Positions 8,958 through 19,205 of a stretch of 64,000 nt of DNA are shown piece by piece. The stretch covers positions 62,001-126,000 of the forward strand of contig NZ_NKHK02000007.1 of assembly GCF_002224245.2 (NCBI RefSeq), in the 5' to 3' direction. Below the pieces are notes generated by a model. It did no database searches. It was not told the origin of the DNA and was given only the letters and a program-made list of their open reading frames with translations. A program made the position numbers and the translations under genes. Origin of the DNA: Moraxella sp. VT-16-12. GTDB taxonomy: Bacteria; Pseudomonadota; Gammaproteobacteria; Pseudomonadales; Moraxellaceae. How positions within the stretch are numbered: the first letter of the stretch is position 1; every line of letters begins with the position of its first letter.

Positions 8958-10892
8958 ATGAAAATCCCAGACAGCACCCTAGAACGCTTGAACAATCAAG
9001 CAGACCTAGTCTCCATCATCAAAAAACACACTTCGCTCAAACCAGCAGGGCATGAGTTTAAAGGGTGCTGTCCTTTTCATGGCGAAAAAACACCATCTTT
9101 TCACATCAACCCACAAACCAACCTATATTATTGTTTTGGCTGTGGGGTCAAAGGTAATGCCATCACATTTTTGCGTGAGTTTGAACGCATGACTTTTATG
9201 GAAGCGGTGCAATATTTGTCTGACCAAACAGGCATTGATTTACCAAAAGATGATGGTTTTGCTGACAAAATCCGCTACAAAAAAACCCAACAACCACAGC
9301 CTGCTCCCCCCATCAGCCCCATACCTAGCACACCACCCACCCCAAATACGCCAGTCGTGGCAGATGCCGACCAAGATGGTGATTTGTACAGTTTATTGGC
9401 TCAGGTATGTACTTATTATCAACAACAGCTTAAAAATACCCCTTCTGCTTATCAATATTTTATCTTGCGTGGACTGACCGATGAAACCATAGCCACTTTT
9501 GGTTTGGGCTATGCCCCAGCAGATTGGCAACACCTAGAACAGGCTTTTCCCCATGATATAGAAGGTTTGCGTATGCTGGGCTTGGTGCGAACATCTCAAA
9601 AGGGGCGAGAGTTTGATTTGCTTAGAGACCGAGTGATTTTTCCCATCAAAAACCGCCAAGGAAAAGTGGTGGGTTTTGCAGGTCGGTCGCTGGGTGATGA
9701 AATGCCAAAATACATCAATTCATCCGAATCGCCCGTATTCACCAAACAGCATATTTTATATGGCTTATATGAAGCTCGTCTTGCTCGTGCGACTGATTTT
9801 TTGGTGGTGGAAGGCTATATGGATGTTATCGCCTTGTATCAAGCAGGGATTTATGGGGCGGTCGCTCCAATGGGTACAGCGGTCAATGAACAGCAAATTG
9901 ACCATTTATTAAAATACAACAGCACGCTTACTTTGTGTTTTGATGGTGATACGGCAGGACAAAGAGCGGCTTGGCGAACACTAGAAGTCTCCGCCCCCAT
10001 ACTAAATGATGGCAGACAACTTAAATTTTTAACCTTGCCTGATGGGCATGACCCTGACAGTCATATCAAAGCGTTTGGGGCAGATAAAACCCGTCAAGCC
10101 ATCAGCCACGCCCAAAGCACGTCCGATTATGTGTTTGATGTGTTGAGTGCTCGCCATGATATCAGCACCCCAGAAGGCAAAGCCATGGCAATGGCAAATC
10201 TAAAAGAGCTGACCACCAAATTCCCCAAAGGGTCTAGTTTTAAATGGTGGCTCAACAATGACATTTATCAAAAACTCAACCAAAAACGCCAAAACAACGC
10301 CCCTGATACCAAAAGATACATCAGCGAGATTGACAGTGGTTTGCAGCTGTGTCTTTGCTTGTTGCACGCCCCCACTTTACTAACAAACGACCCGCTTCAT
10401 ACACTGTTGTGCGTATCAGGCGTACAAACGGCTCACAACCTCTATGCCAAACGCCTACATGACACAAATCTTGAAATACCCAAACTGCCCACTTGGCAAG
10501 AGTTAGATGATGAGCTTGGTGAATTGGTTATTGCCATTGAAAAAATTTTATCACACCCCAACCCACCGATTAACCTATCAGACAGCACGCCTGCCATCAT
10601 AGACCAGCGAGCCCATTTTATCATGGCAAGCCTGACCAATACCAATCTACAAGCCAAACTCATCAAAGCATGGCGAGAGTTTTTTCATCAAACGCAACAC
10701 CATCATCTGACTGATATTCGCCCTTTGTTTGATGAGCTGTTATGCCAAGCACTGCAAGATGCCATCAAAAAGGCTCGTGAACACAGCAAAAATCTTGTCA
10801 TCTCTGAAATTCACAAACGTCGCTTAACCGCCCTACATCAATGGGATAATGAACAAAAAATTCGTCTTGCTGGTGAATTTGATAAAGCATAA
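8958..10892 (+). CDS. dnaG: DNA primase DnaG
   Basis: 644 residues. The N-terminal CHC2 zinc ribbon uses Cys38, His41, Cys59 and Cys62 (CCPFHGEKTPSF, YYCFGCG). The RNA polymerase domain carries the TOPRIM segment VVEGYMDVIALYQAG and the DGD motif CFDGDTAGQRAA. The C-terminal helicase-binding region is diverged. It makes replication primers with DnaB. It lies 2 bases behind bamD and so is probably cotranscribed with it; the classical rpsU-dnaG-rpoD operon is not present here. Confidence 0.97.
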   Translation: MKIPDSTLERLNNQADLVSIIKKHTSLKPAGHEFKGCCPFHGEKTPSFHINPQTNLYYCFGCGVKGNAITFLREFERMTFMEAVQYLSDQTGIDLPKDDGFADKIRYKKTQQPQPAPPISPIPSTPPTPNTPVVADADQDGDLYSLLAQVCTYYQQQLKNTPSAYQYFILRGLTDETIATFGLGYAPADWQHLEQAFPHDIEGLRMLGLVRTSQKGREFDLLRDRVIFPIKNRQGKVVGFAGRSLGDEMPKYINSSESPVFTKQHILYGLYEARLARATDFLVVEGYMDVIALYQAGIYGAVAPMGTAVNEQQIDHLLKYNSTLTLCFDGDTAGQRAAWRTLEVSAPILNDGRQLKFLTLPDGHDPDSHIKAFGADKTRQAISHAQSTSDYVFDVLSARHDISTPEGKAMAMANLKELTTKFPKGSSFKWWLNNDIYQKLNQKRQNNAPDTKRYISEIDSGLQLCLCLLHAPTLLTNDPLHTLLCVSGVQTAHNLYAKRLHDTNLEIPKLPTWQELDDELGELVIAIEKILSHPNPPINLSDSTPAIIDQRAHFIMASLTNTNLQAKLIKAWREFFHQTQHHHLTDIRPLFDELLCQALQDAIKKAREHSKNLVISEIHKRRLTALHQWDNEQKIRLAGEFDKA

Positions 10893-10902
10893 ACCAGCTT
10901 GG

Positions 10903-11571
10903 CTAAACAAATATTTGTCCGCCTTGCTCTATCGCTCGTTGATAGCCTTGTCTACTTTGACAACGGTCTAGCCATTGCTGTAAACAAACCCATCCATCTA
11001 AACCACCACGGCTTTGTAGGGCTTTTACAGCAAAATATGCTTGTATGTCCGCTCCTGTAAAATCACCAGCAATCCACAAACGATTTGCCAAATGCTCGTT
11101 AAGTAAACCAAAACTTTGAGCAATGGTATCACAAATCACCAGCGTCTCAACTTTACTCGCAATCGCTTTGGCAATGGGACGCACAAATATGGGTGATTTT
11201 GTAGCGACTTTATCCATAATCAAACGCATGACTAATGGTGGCATCATGGTACTTTCTGAAAAATGTAGCCAAAACGCAAAATCTTCCCAAGTATCATCGG
11301 TGGGCGATAATTTACCCTCTTTATCATAGTATCTTAATAAATATTCAATGATAAATCCGCTTTCCACCAAGGTTTGCCCACGAGTGCTGTCCACCAAGAT
11401 GGGAGCTTTGCCCATCGGGTGAATGTCTGCCATCTCTTTTGGGGCAAGATGATTTTTGGTACGTTCATGACAAATCAGCTGATAAGTTGTGCCATATTGT
11501 TCATTTAATTCACACAACAGCCATAGGATGCGAAATGAACGAGAATGGTTTAGATGATGAAGTGTGAGCAT
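10903..11571 (-). CDS. Glutathione S-transferase family protein
   Basis: 222 residues. The N-terminal thioredoxin-like domain opens MLTLHHLNHSRSFRILWLLCEL and includes MGKAPILVD and TLVESGFIIEYLL, the GST glutathione-site signatures. A helical C-terminal domain contains IAGDFTGADI, the N-capping box of the family. It resembles bacterial GSTs of unknown substrate. It is convergent with dnaG, with only 10 bases between the stops. Confidence 0.88.
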   Translation of the reverse strand: MLTLHHLNHSRSFRILWLLCELNEQYGTTYQLICHERTKNHLAPKEMADIHPMGKAPILVDSTRGQTLVESGFIIEYLLRYYDKEGKLSPTDDTWEDFAFWLHFSESTMMPPLVMRLIMDKVATKSPIFVRPIAKAIASKVETLVICDTIAQSFGLLNEHLANRLWIAGDFTGADIQAYFAVKALQSRGGLDGWVCLQQWLDRCQSRQGYQRAIEQGGQIFV

Positions 11572-11646
11572 AAGATTCCTAAATTTGAGATGTTTTGGGT
11601 TTTTATAGATTTACCAACAATACTAGTTTAAGCCTAAATGATAGAT

Positions 11647-11674
11647 AAAAAGGCGAATCTCCATCCGCCTTTTT
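11647..11674 (-). terminator. Rho-independent terminator of gyrA
   Basis: Perfect 9-bp inverted repeat, AAAAAGGCG / CGCCTTTTT, with a 10-base loop, 9 bases after the gyrA stop. It ends in a T-run on the minus strand and could also stop transcription from the plus side. Confidence 0.85.
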
Positions 11675-11682
11675 GTCATTAC

Positions 11683-14388
11683 TTATGCTTCACTTAGATT
11701 TGGTTCGTCATTTGGCAAATCATCAATCTCGCCATTTTCAACCAATTCATGCTCATCACTGTCTTCATGCTCCACACACGCCAGCCCCACCAAAGTCTCA
11801 CCTTCTCCGATACGAATTAGGCGAACACCTTGGGCGTTACGTCCTGCGGTCATAATATCAGCAACAGGCGTACGTACAAGTGTGCCTTTGTCTGAGATTA
11901 AAATCACATCTTCATCGCCTGTTACTGCCACCGCTTTCACAAGCTGACCGTTACGCTCACTGGTCTTGATGGCAATCACCCCTTGACCGCCACGACCTTT
12001 GGTAGGATAATCATCAATGGGCGTGCGTTTGCCATAGCCATTTTCACAAGCACACAAAATCTCGCCTGCCTGCGGAGCGACCACCAACGACACCACACGG
12101 CTCACTGATACCACGCTATCACCGCCATCATCTTCGCTCACCTCATCGGTTGTGTCATCGTCATCAAGCCCAAGATTTGCCAAAAGACTGACACGAATGC
12201 CACGCACCCCTTTTGCAGTACGCCCCATCGCACGAATGGCAGACTCTTTAAAGCGAATGGCTTTACCTTCATTACTAAACAGCATGATTTCTTGCTGACC
12301 ATCAGTAATCGCCACGCCCACCAAACTATCGCCATCTACAAGGTCAATCGCTCTTAGACCATTGGCACGCAAATTGGCAAACTGTGATAAAGCCACCCGT
12401 TTTACTGTCCCACTGGCGGTAGCAAAAAAGACAAATTTACCATCATCGGCCAAACTCTCTACTGGCAAAATGGCGGTAACACTCTCATCAGGCTCAATAT
12501 TGATAAGATTAACCAATGGTCGCCCTTTTGAGCCACGAGAAGCGATTGGCACTTCAAAACCACGCAGCCCAAACACTCGCCCTGTATTGGTAAAACACAA
12601 AATATGTGCGTGCGTGCTGGTAACAAGCAAATGCTCAATCACATCATCTTCTTTCATGGCGGTGGCAGATTTGCCCTTACCACCACGTTTTTGAGCTTGA
12701 TAATCACCAATCGGCTGTGTCTTGGCATAGCCTGTGTGCGATACAGTCATCACCACTGTTTGCTCTGGGATTAAATCTTCACGGCTAAAATCAGCTCGTG
12801 CGTCCACAATGTCAGTCTTACGCTCATCGCCAAAATCATCACGGATTTGGATAAGCTCCGCCTTAATCACACCCATCAATTTATCAAAATCAGACAAAAT
12901 GAGCTGTAAACGTGCAATCTCACCCAAAATCTCTTGATATTCTGCCGAAAGTTTGTCTTGCTCCAATCCTGTCAAACGATGAAGCTGCATGTCCAAAATC
13001 GCCCCCACCTGCTCAGGCGACAAACGATACTGCTTATCATCATTTATCAGCCCAAAAGGTGCGTTCAAATCCTCGCCTTCAATCATCTCAGGACGGATAG
13101 AGCTTGCTCCTGCATTTTTGAGCATGGCAACCACACCTCCCGATTGCCAAATGCGTTTTAGCAGGTTTTCACGAGCTTCACTTTTATTGGCAGAATGCTT
13201 GATGGTATTGATAATCTCATCAATGTTGGCAAGGGCAATCGTCAGACCTTCTAATAGATGCCCCCGAACTTTGACTTTATTGAGCTCAAAAATCGTACGG
13301 CGAGTAACCACTTCTTGACGGTGGCGGATAAAACTTGCAATCAAATCATGCAAAGTCATCAGTTTGGGCTGTCCATTATCCAGTGCCACCATATTGATAC
13401 TAAAACTGGACTCCAAGGGCGTTTGCAAAAATAAATTATTGACCACCACCTCGGCATTTTCGCCACGTCTTAGGTCAATAGCAATACGCATGCCCTCTTT
13501 GTCGGACTCATCACGCACACCTGTGATGCCATCTAATTTTTTGTCATTGGCCAAACTGGCAATCTGCTCAATGAGTTTGGCTTTATTGACTTGATAAGGA
13601 ATCTGTGTAAAAACAATACGCTCCCTGTCCTTACTGCTACCCTCCATGTTTTCAATCACATAACGCCCACGAATGTGCAGTCGCCCCTTGCCTGTGCGAT
13701 AGGCATCCGATATGCCACTACGCCCATAAATAATCCCGCCTGTCGGAAAATCAGGCCCCAAAATATGACTGGCCAGCTCATCAACAGAAATCTGTGGGTT
13801 ATTGGCATAGGCAAGACAAGCATTAACCACCTCAGTCAAATTATGCGGTGCCATATTGGTCGCCATACCCACGGCGATGCCCGTTGCCCCATTGATGAGC
13901 AAATTTGGCACACGAGCAGGCAACACAGATGGCATTTTTTCTGAGCCATCATAGTTGTCTTCCCAATCCACCGTGTCTTTATCAAGGTCGCCTAGCATTT
14001 GATGGGTAAGCTTTTGCATACGCACTTCGGTATAACGCATGGCAGCAGGCGGGTCTCCGTCCACCGAACCAAAGTTGCCTTGCCCGTCCACCATCATATA
14101 TCGCATACTAAATGGCTGTGCCAAACGCACAATCGCATCATACACGGCGGTATCGCCATGCGGGTGGTATTTACCGATAACATCGCCCACCACACGAGCG
14201 GACTTTTTGTAGGGCTTGTTGTAGTCATTAGACAGCTCATGCATGGCATACATGACACGGCGGTGCACAGGCTTTAAACCATCTCGCACATCAGGCAAGG
14301 CACGAGAAACAATGACACTCATCGCATAGTCAAGATAGGACTGCTTTAATTCATCAACAATACCAACGGGGGTTACGCTATCGGTCAT
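11683..14388 (-). CDS. gyrA: DNA gyrase subunit A
   Basis: 901 residues, full length for GyrA, which cuts and rejoins DNA in the A2B2 gyrase. Visible features are the N-terminal [28 protein letters not shown] block, the QRDR with HPHGDT at residues 75-80, and AAMRYTE with catalytic Tyr119. The C-terminal pinwheel blades include the GyrA box QKRGGKGK. An acidic stretch of about 20 residues ([15 protein letters not shown]) interrupts a later blade. Thr80 and Asp84 are the residues I regard as wild type in Moraxella, so target-based quinolone resistance is not predicted. The gene has its own promoter and terminator. Confidence 0.98.
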   Translation of the reverse strand: MTDSVTPVGIVDELKQSYLDYAMSVIVSRALPDVRDGLKPVHRRVMYAMHELSNDYNKPYKKSARVVGDVIGKYHPHGDTAVYDAIVRLAQPFSMRYMMVDGQGNFGSVDGDPPAAMRYTEVRMQKLTHQMLGDLDKDTVDWEDNYDGSEKMPSVLPARVPNLLINGATGIAVGMATNMAPHNLTEVVNACLAYANNPQISVDELASHILGPDFPTGGIIYGRSGISDAYRTGKGRLHIRGRYVIENMEGSSKDRERIVFTQIPYQVNKAKLIEQIASLANDKKLDGITGVRDESDKEGMRIAIDLRRGENAEVVVNNLFLQTPLESSFSINMVALDNGQPKLMTLHDLIASFIRHRQEVVTRRTIFELNKVKVRGHLLEGLTIALANIDEIINTIKHSANKSEARENLLKRIWQSGGVVAMLKNAGASSIRPEMIEGEDLNAPFGLINDDKQYRLSPEQVGAILDMQLHRLTGLEQDKLSAEYQEILGEIARLQLILSDFDKLMGVIKAELIQIRDDFGDERKTDIVDARADFSREDLIPEQTVVMTVSHTGYAKTQPIGDYQAQKRGGKGKSATAMKEDDVIEHLLVTSTHAHILCFTNTGRVFGLRGFEVPIASRGSKGRPLVNLINIEPDESVTAILPVESLADDGKFVFFATASGTVKRVALSQFANLRANGLRAIDLVDGDSLVGVAITDGQQEIMLFSNEGKAIRFKESAIRAMGRTAKGVRGIRVSLLANLGLDDDDTTDEVSEDDGGDSVVSVSRVVSLVVAPQAGEILCACENGYGKRTPIDDYPTKGRGGQGVIAIKTSERNGQLVKAVAVTGDEDVILISDKGTLVRTPVADIMTAGRNAQGVRLIRIGEGETLVGLACVEHEDSDEHELVENGEIDDLPNDEPNLSEA

Positions 14389-14749
14389 AATTTGTCCAAA
14401 TTACTATTTTAAAGGCGGTATTATAGCATAAATCGCAAATTTTGACTAATGCGTAGCAATCTGCCCATATGTCATAGATTTTTGGCAACAATACAGTAAC
14501 ATTTTACTGTCTGATTTTTATTCAAAAAAACAACTGCTTAGAAAAAATTTATTTGTTTTTCTTATCAATATTTTGATAACTGTTAGCGAATATTACACAA
14601 CTTATACGCTTTTTTATTGAAATAACTATTTATATTTGTTAAGGTTTTTACATAAATTTCACCATATTTTGACAAATTTTTAGATAAGGTTTTGTGGATT
14701 TTTATCCAAATATCATCCAAACTTTAGTAAGATTTATAAGGATATTCTC
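14389..14749. other. 361-base divergent intergenic region between gyrA and the BCCT gene
   Basis: Very AT-rich with many A/T runs and no open frame of note. The gyrA promoter lies at the left end. Near the right end, TTTATAAGGATATTCTC precedes the transporter ATG and supplies its AAGGA ribosome site. I see no clear operator or riboswitch. Confidence 0.6.
14420..14428 (-). promoter_or_regulatory. Extended -10 promoter of gyrA
   Basis: Reads TGC-TATAAT on the minus strand, a perfect -10 with the TGn extension, 32 bases before the gyrA start. The -35 region is poor, as is common for extended -10 promoters. Confidence 0.6.
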
Positions 14750-16417
14750 ATGAATAAGCCCACGCAAGAACCCCAAAACAGGGTTAAAATCAGCAAGTTT
14801 GCTATTTTTCCACAAGTGAGTTTGCCCGTGTTTGTAACATCAGCCCTATTGATTGTTATCTTTATGATTTTTGGGGCATTATTTAGCGAAACCGCAGGGC
14901 ATATGTTTAATACCATGCAAAGTTTTATTACCACAAAATTTGGCTTTATGTTCGTCATTTTGATGAATGTTGCTTTGGTGTTTTGCTTATATATCGCACT
15001 TAGTGGTTATGGTGATATTCGCCTTGGTCATCAAACCGAAACGCCTGAATACAGTTTTGGTTCATGGATTGGCATGCTGTTTTCGGCAGGGATTGGCATT
15101 GGGCTACTGTACTGGGGGACGGCTGAGCCTTTGTATCACTTTGTTTCTCCACCTTTGTCCAATCCAAGCAGCGTACAAAGTGCCAAAGATGCCATGACCA
15201 TCTCATTTTTACATTGGGGATTGCACGCTTGGGCGGTGTATGCAGTGGTGGCATTATCCTTAGCGTATTTTCATTATCGGCGTGGCTTACCCTTATCCAT
15301 CCGCTCGGTATTGTTTCCGCTCATCGGGCAAAAAATTTATGGCAAATGGGGTCATGTGGTGGATATTTTGGCGGTATTTGGGACGATGTTTGGCGTGGTA
15401 ACTTCACTGGGCTTGGGAGTCATGCAACTTGATACAGGTCTTGGGCAAATGTTTGGCATACCATCAAGTCTTGGGCTAAAAATCGCCCTAATTGCAGGCA
15501 TTACCGCTTGTGCCACGGTATCGGTCATGGCAGGACTGGATAAAGGCGTTAAATTTTTAAGCGACATCACCATCATTGGCACGCTGATTTTGCTTGGCTT
15601 TATGATAATCATGGGTCCTACCCAATTTATTTTTGACAGCTTTGTTGAAAATGTCGGCAACTATACATCAAACCTGATTTCGCTTGGTCTGTGGAATGAA
15701 GCTTATATGGATACCAATTGGCAGGCTTCTTGGACGATATTTTATTGGGCATGGTGGGTAAGCTGGTCGCCTTTTGTGGGTATTTTTATTGCTCGTATCA
15801 GTCGCGGACGGACGTTGCGTGAATTTATTTTTGGTGTGTTATTTGTGCCTATGCTGCTGTTATTTTTATGGTTTACGACCTTTGGTGGTGTCGCCATTAA
15901 TATGGAATTAACAGGCGATTTTGGACTATCCACAGCCGTCATGGCAGATACAGGCAGTGCGATTTTTAAATTTATAGAATATTATCCTTTTAGCCAAGGC
16001 TTGATGGTGGTGATTTTAATCATGATTGTGCTATGGTTTGTTACCAGTGCTGACAGTGCCAGCCTTGTGGTAGATATGCTAACAGCAGGGGGCAACACCA
16101 ACCCACCTAAAATCCAGCGTCTATTTTGGGTGGTGTCCGAAGGGATTATCGCGTGTATTTTGTTGGCAGCAGGTGGGTTGTCCGCCCTACAAGCGGCGGC
16201 GATTGTGGCAGGATTTCCTTTTGCTGTGGTGATTTTTGTGATGATGTATTGTTTGATTCGTGGTCTTGGGCGAGACCGCCTAACTTTGTATCGCAAAAGC
16301 CAATGGTACATTACCGAAGAATCTGCTGAACACAATAGTGCCAATGAATTTGTGGATGAACACTTGCTTAGCTATCCAAGCAAAGATGAACTTGAACAAC
16401 AACAAAAACAGCTTTAA
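14750..16417 (+). CDS. BCCT-family betaine/choline/carnitine transporter
   Basis: 555 residues with about 12 hydrophobic segments. The central signature WAWWVSWSPFVGIFIARISRGRTLREF and the upstream GIGLLYWGTAEPLYH are diagnostic of BCCT transporters, which import choline, glycine betaine or related quaternary amines with Na+ or H+. It has a hydrophilic C-terminal tail of about 45 residues rich in Gln and Glu. No bet genes are beside it, so the substrate is not fixed. It is transcribed alone. Confidence 0.92.
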   Translation: MNKPTQEPQNRVKISKFAIFPQVSLPVFVTSALLIVIFMIFGALFSETAGHMFNTMQSFITTKFGFMFVILMNVALVFCLYIALSGYGDIRLGHQTETPEYSFGSWIGMLFSAGIGIGLLYWGTAEPLYHFVSPPLSNPSSVQSAKDAMTISFLHWGLHAWAVYAVVALSLAYFHYRRGLPLSIRSVLFPLIGQKIYGKWGHVVDILAVFGTMFGVVTSLGLGVMQLDTGLGQMFGIPSSLGLKIALIAGITACATVSVMAGLDKGVKFLSDITIIGTLILLGFMIIMGPTQFIFDSFVENVGNYTSNLISLGLWNEAYMDTNWQASWTIFYWAWWVSWSPFVGIFIARISRGRTLREFIFGVLFVPMLLLFLWFTTFGGVAINMELTGDFGLSTAVMADTGSAIFKFIEYYPFSQGLMVVILIMIVLWFVTSADSASLVVDMLTAGGNTNPPKIQRLFWVVSEGIIACILLAAGGLSALQAAAIVAGFPFAVVIFVMMYCLIRGLGRDRLTLYRKSQWYITEESAEHNSANEFVDEHLLSYPSKDELEQQQKQL

Positions 16418-16430
16418 TATCAGCAAGCAC

Positions 16431-16452
16431 AGCCCATCTCCAATGATGGGCT
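16431..16452 (+). terminator. Hairpin after the BCCT transporter gene
   Basis: Perfect 8-bp stem AGCCCATC / GATGGGCT with a 6-base loop, 13 bases after the stop. The following TATTAAAT is only weakly T-rich, so termination is likely but not textbook. Confidence 0.55.
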
Positions 16453-16544
16453 TATTAAATGATAAAGCCTATCATTCTCTATAAAGGCATGATTTTTAAT
16501 TAAATTTTTCAATCGTAAAAATTCACACAAATCATTAAAAACAA

Positions 16545-16569
16545 TCTTGACTATTTTACTAGGGATTAT
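16545..16569 (+). promoter_or_regulatory. Putative IscR type-1-like binding site
   Basis: The element TTGACTATTTTACTAGG has the GACT-(5 A/T)-AcTa arrangement of the E. coli type-1 IscR consensus (GACT-5-AGTC) and overlaps the -35 and spacer of the iscR promoter. This is where [2Fe-2S]-IscR would repress its own operon. The match is imperfect in the right half. Confidence 0.5.
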
Positions 16570-16575
16570 TATAAT
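16547..16575 (+). promoter_or_regulatory. Promoter of the isc operon
   Basis: TTGACT (16547-16552) and a perfect TATAAT (16570-16575) are separated by 17 bases, a strong sigma-70 promoter. Transcription would begin near 16582, leaving a leader of about 50 bases with a GCCTAG/CTAGGC hairpin (16595-16615) just before the iscR start. Confidence 0.8.
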
Positions 16576-16633
16576 ACACCCATCATTTACCCACGCCTAG
16601 TGATTTAGGCTAGGCAATTTGGAATTAGTATAT

Positions 16634-17143
16634 ATGCGATTAACGACTCGTGGACGCTATGCCGTTACTGCCTTATTGGATTTGGCGGTACAAGAAAGTC
16701 GCCATCAAGGAGCGGTGTCATTGTCCGACATTGCAAAACGCCAGTCTATCTCCATATCCTATCTTGAACAGCTTTTTTCTAAACTTCGCAAAAAAGGCTT
16801 GGTCAGTAGCACACGGGGTGCTTCTGGTGGCTACCATCTTGCTAAGCCACTCAACGAAATTGACATCATGAGCATCATTACCGCCGTAGATGAAAGCGTT
16901 AATGCCATGCAATGCGGTGGCAAAGGCGACTGTCAAGACGGGGCGATGTGTCTGACCCACGATTTGTGGCATGGCTTGTCCGCTCATATTGAAGCTTATC
17001 TTAGCCAAGTTACACTTGGAGATTTATTAAGCTCTCACCACACACACACCATCGCTGACCGTCAAGAAAAATTTGTTCATCACAAAACCAACAAAAAAGA
17101 CACCATTAACACCATTAATTTATTTGGAGCAAGCCCAGCATGA
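16634..17143 (+). CDS. iscR: Fe-S cluster-sensing transcriptional regulator IscR
   Basis: 169 residues from ATG 16634, the start that gives the conserved [12 protein letters not shown]-terminus; the frame is open 15 bases further up. Rrf2-family winged helix with the recognition region [20 protein letters not shown]. Cluster ligands Cys94, Cys100, Cys106 and His109 match E. coli Cys92/98/104/His107. IscR with a [2Fe-2S] cluster represses the isc operon. The stop overlaps the iscS start by 4 bases, so the two are coupled. Confidence 0.96.
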   Translation: MRLTTRGRYAVTALLDLAVQESRHQGAVSLSDIAKRQSISISYLEQLFSKLRKKGLVSSTRGASGGYHLAKPLNEIDIMSIITAVDESVNAMQCGGKGDCQDGAMCLTHDLWHGLSAHIEAYLSQVTLGDLLSSHHTHTIADRQEKFVHHKTNKKDTINTINLFGASPA

Positions 17144-18363
17144 GCCAGACTTCTTTAATTTATTTAGACTATGCCGCCACCACGCCTGTTGCCAAGGAGG
17201 TTGCTGATAAAATGGTCAATTATATGACCTTTGATGGCATCTTTGGCAACCCTGCATCTCGCTCACATGGTTTTGGTTGGCAAGCCGAAGAAGCGGTTGA
17301 AAATGCTCGTTTGCAGATTGCCGAAACCGTTGGTGCTGACCCCAGAGAGATTGTGTTTACTAGCGGAGCGACAGAATCTGACAACCTTGCACTTAAAGGT
17401 GTGGCTCATTTTTACCAAAGCAAAGGTAAACACATCATCACCAGCAAGATTGAGCATAAAGCCATTTTGGACACCTGCCGTCAGCTAGAAGAAGAAGGCT
17501 TTGACATCACCTATCTTGAACCAGAACATGGCACAGGGCTTATCTACCCCCAACAGGTCGCAGATGCCATTCGTGAAGACACCATCTTGGTCAGTCTGAT
17601 GGCGGTCAATAACGAACTTGGTACCATCACAGACATCAAAGCCATCGGCGAAATCACACGCGAAAAAGGCGTGCTGTTTCATGTGGACGCCGCCCAAGCG
17701 GTTGGCAAAATCAAGATTGATTTAAATGATTTAAAAGTGGATTTGATGAGTTTTTCTGCTCACAAAATTTATGGTCCTAAGGGTATCGGTGCATTGTATG
17801 TACGCCGTAAGCCCCGTGTCCGCATCAAAGCCGAACAGCACGGCGGCGGTCATGAGCGCGGTATGCGTTCTGGCACACTTGCTACCCATCAGATTGTGGG
17901 TATGGGCGAAGCCTTTGCATTATCAGTACAACGTTTTGATGAAGACCATGCTCACATCTCTCACCTAAGAGACAAACTATGGCAAGGACTACAAAACATT
18001 GAAGAAGTGTATCTCAATGGCTCTCTTGAGCAAGGCGTGCCAAATGTTTTAAACGTCAGCTTCAACTTTATAGAAGGTGAAAGTTTGATGATGAGCCTAA
18101 AAGATTTGGCGGTGTCATCAGGTTCGGCGTGTACGTCTGCCACTTTGGAGCCGTCTTATGTGCTGCGTGCCATCGGTCGCCCTGATGAGCTGGCTCATTC
18201 GTCCATTCGTTTTAGTATTGGTCGCTACACCACCGAAGAAGACATTGACCGTGTGCTTGCTCAAATTCATGATGCGGTAAACAAATTGCGTGAACTGTCA
18301 CCACTTTGGGACATGTTTAAAGAAGGCGTGGATTTTAGTCAGGTTGAGTGGCAAGAACACTAA
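17140..18363 (+). CDS. iscS: Cysteine desulfurase IscS
   Basis: 407 residues. PLP enzyme that removes sulfur from cysteine and hands it to IscU and other acceptors. The PLP lysine is Lys209 in [12 protein letters not shown] and the persulfide Cys331 lies in [15 protein letters not shown]; these match E. coli Lys206 and Cys328. The active-site histidine is in KIEHKAI. Overlaps iscR by 4 bases; a RidA-like gene separates it from iscU. Confidence 0.97.
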   Translation: MSQTSLIYLDYAATTPVAKEVADKMVNYMTFDGIFGNPASRSHGFGWQAEEAVENARLQIAETVGADPREIVFTSGATESDNLALKGVAHFYQSKGKHIITSKIEHKAILDTCRQLEEEGFDITYLEPEHGTGLIYPQQVADAIREDTILVSLMAVNNELGTITDIKAIGEITREKGVLFHVDAAQAVGKIKIDLNDLKVDLMSFSAHKIYGPKGIGALYVRRKPRVRIKAEQHGGGHERGMRSGTLATHQIVGMGEAFALSVQRFDEDHAHISHLRDKLWQGLQNIEEVYLNGSLEQGVPNVLNVSFNFIEGESLMMSLKDLAVSSGSACTSATLEPSYVLRAIGRPDELAHSSIRFSIGRYTTEEDIDRVLAQIHDAVNKLRELSPLWDMFKEGVDFSQVEWQEH

Positions 18364-18381
18364 TCAATCAAGGTAGGCATT

Positions 18382-18771
18382 ATGACGATTTCTCATCACA
18401 CCCCAAAAAATTTGTTTGCCCCCATTGGTCCTTATAGTCATTTTAGCCAAGTTGGTAATTTTATACAAATTTCTGGCACACCTGGTGTCAATCCAAAAAC
18501 GGGTGAGATGGCAGGTGCTGATGCCTACTCACAAAGTAAACAAATTTTGCTCAACTTTGAGCATATGTTACAGATGGTCAATGCTGATTTGACAAATATT
18601 TTACACATTCATGTCTTTTTAAAAAATGTAGAAGATTTTGCTGAAATGAACCGTGCTTATGCTGAAATCTTTCAAGAGCATTATCCTGCCAGAACAGTGA
18701 TTGTGGTAGCCGACCTACCTAAGGCAGGGGCATTGATGACAATGAATGCAACCGCAGTAACATCCAAATAA
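18382..18771 (+). CDS. RidA/YjgF-family protein inserted between iscS and iscU
   Basis: 129 residues with family marks APIGPYSHF, FIQISG and PARTVIVVADLP. RidA proteins hydrolyse reactive enamine/imine intermediates from PLP enzymes. The Arg equivalent to E. coli Arg105 is present (PAR). The Glu120 position appears to be Thr in ALMTMNATA, so the activity may differ from canonical RidA. It is 18 bases after iscS and 21 before iscU, hence in the operon. A role in clearing imines made by IscS, or protecting it, is inference only. Confidence 0.88.
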   Translation: MTISHHTPKNLFAPIGPYSHFSQVGNFIQISGTPGVNPKTGEMAGADAYSQSKQILLNFEHMLQMVNADLTNILHIHVFLKNVEDFAEMNRAYAEIFQEHYPARTVIVVADLPKAGALMTMNATAVTSK

Positions 18772-18792
18772 ACAGACAACAGAGAGAAACTT

Positions 18793-19179
18793 ATGGCATA
18801 CTCAGACAAGGTCATTGACCATTACGAAAACCCCCGCAACGTCGGTAATCTTGATAAAAACGCCAAAAATGTTGGCACAGGCATGGTCGGAGCTCCCGCC
18901 TGTGGTGATGTCATGCGTCTGCAAATCCAAGTGGGCGATGACGGCATCATTGAAGATGCCAAATTTAAAACCTATGGCTGTGGCAGTGCGATTGCGTCAA
19001 GCTCACTGGTTACTGAATGGCTCAAAGGCAAAACCCTAGATGAAGCCGCCGCCATCAAAAACAAAGACATCGCCACCGAGCTTGCCCTACCCCCTGTCAA
19101 AGTGCATTGCTCTGTTTTGGCAGAAGATGCCATCAAAGCAGCGATTGAAGATTATCAAGCCAAAGCGGCCACCGTTTAA
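18793..19179 (+). CDS. iscU: Fe-S cluster scaffold IscU
   Basis: 128 residues. Cluster-binding Cys37, Cys63 and Cys106 with Asp39 and His105 are all present. The HscA-recognition motif LPPVK is at residues 99-103. The start [18 protein letters not shown] is typical. It is preceded by AGAGAGAAAC as ribosome site. Complete and presumably functional. Confidence 0.98.
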   Translation: MAYSDKVIDHYENPRNVGNLDKNAKNVGTGMVGAPACGDVMRLQIQVGDDGIIEDAKFKTYGCGSAIASSSLVTEWLKGKTLDEAAAIKNKDIATELALPPVKVHCSVLAEDAIKAAIEDYQAKAATV

Positions 19180-19205
19180 CTTGTCATCAACACATAGGAG
19201 AGCGT

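Noticed and set aside
12700-13100. Plus-strand frames within gyrA (110, 109 and 117 codons)
   Set aside because: They follow the antisense of conserved gyrA codons and look like composition shadows.
11683-14388. Quinolone-resistance substitution in GyrA at residue 80
   Set aside because: Thr80 differs from E. coli Ser83 but is the wild-type residue I recall for Moraxella, and Asp84 is intact.
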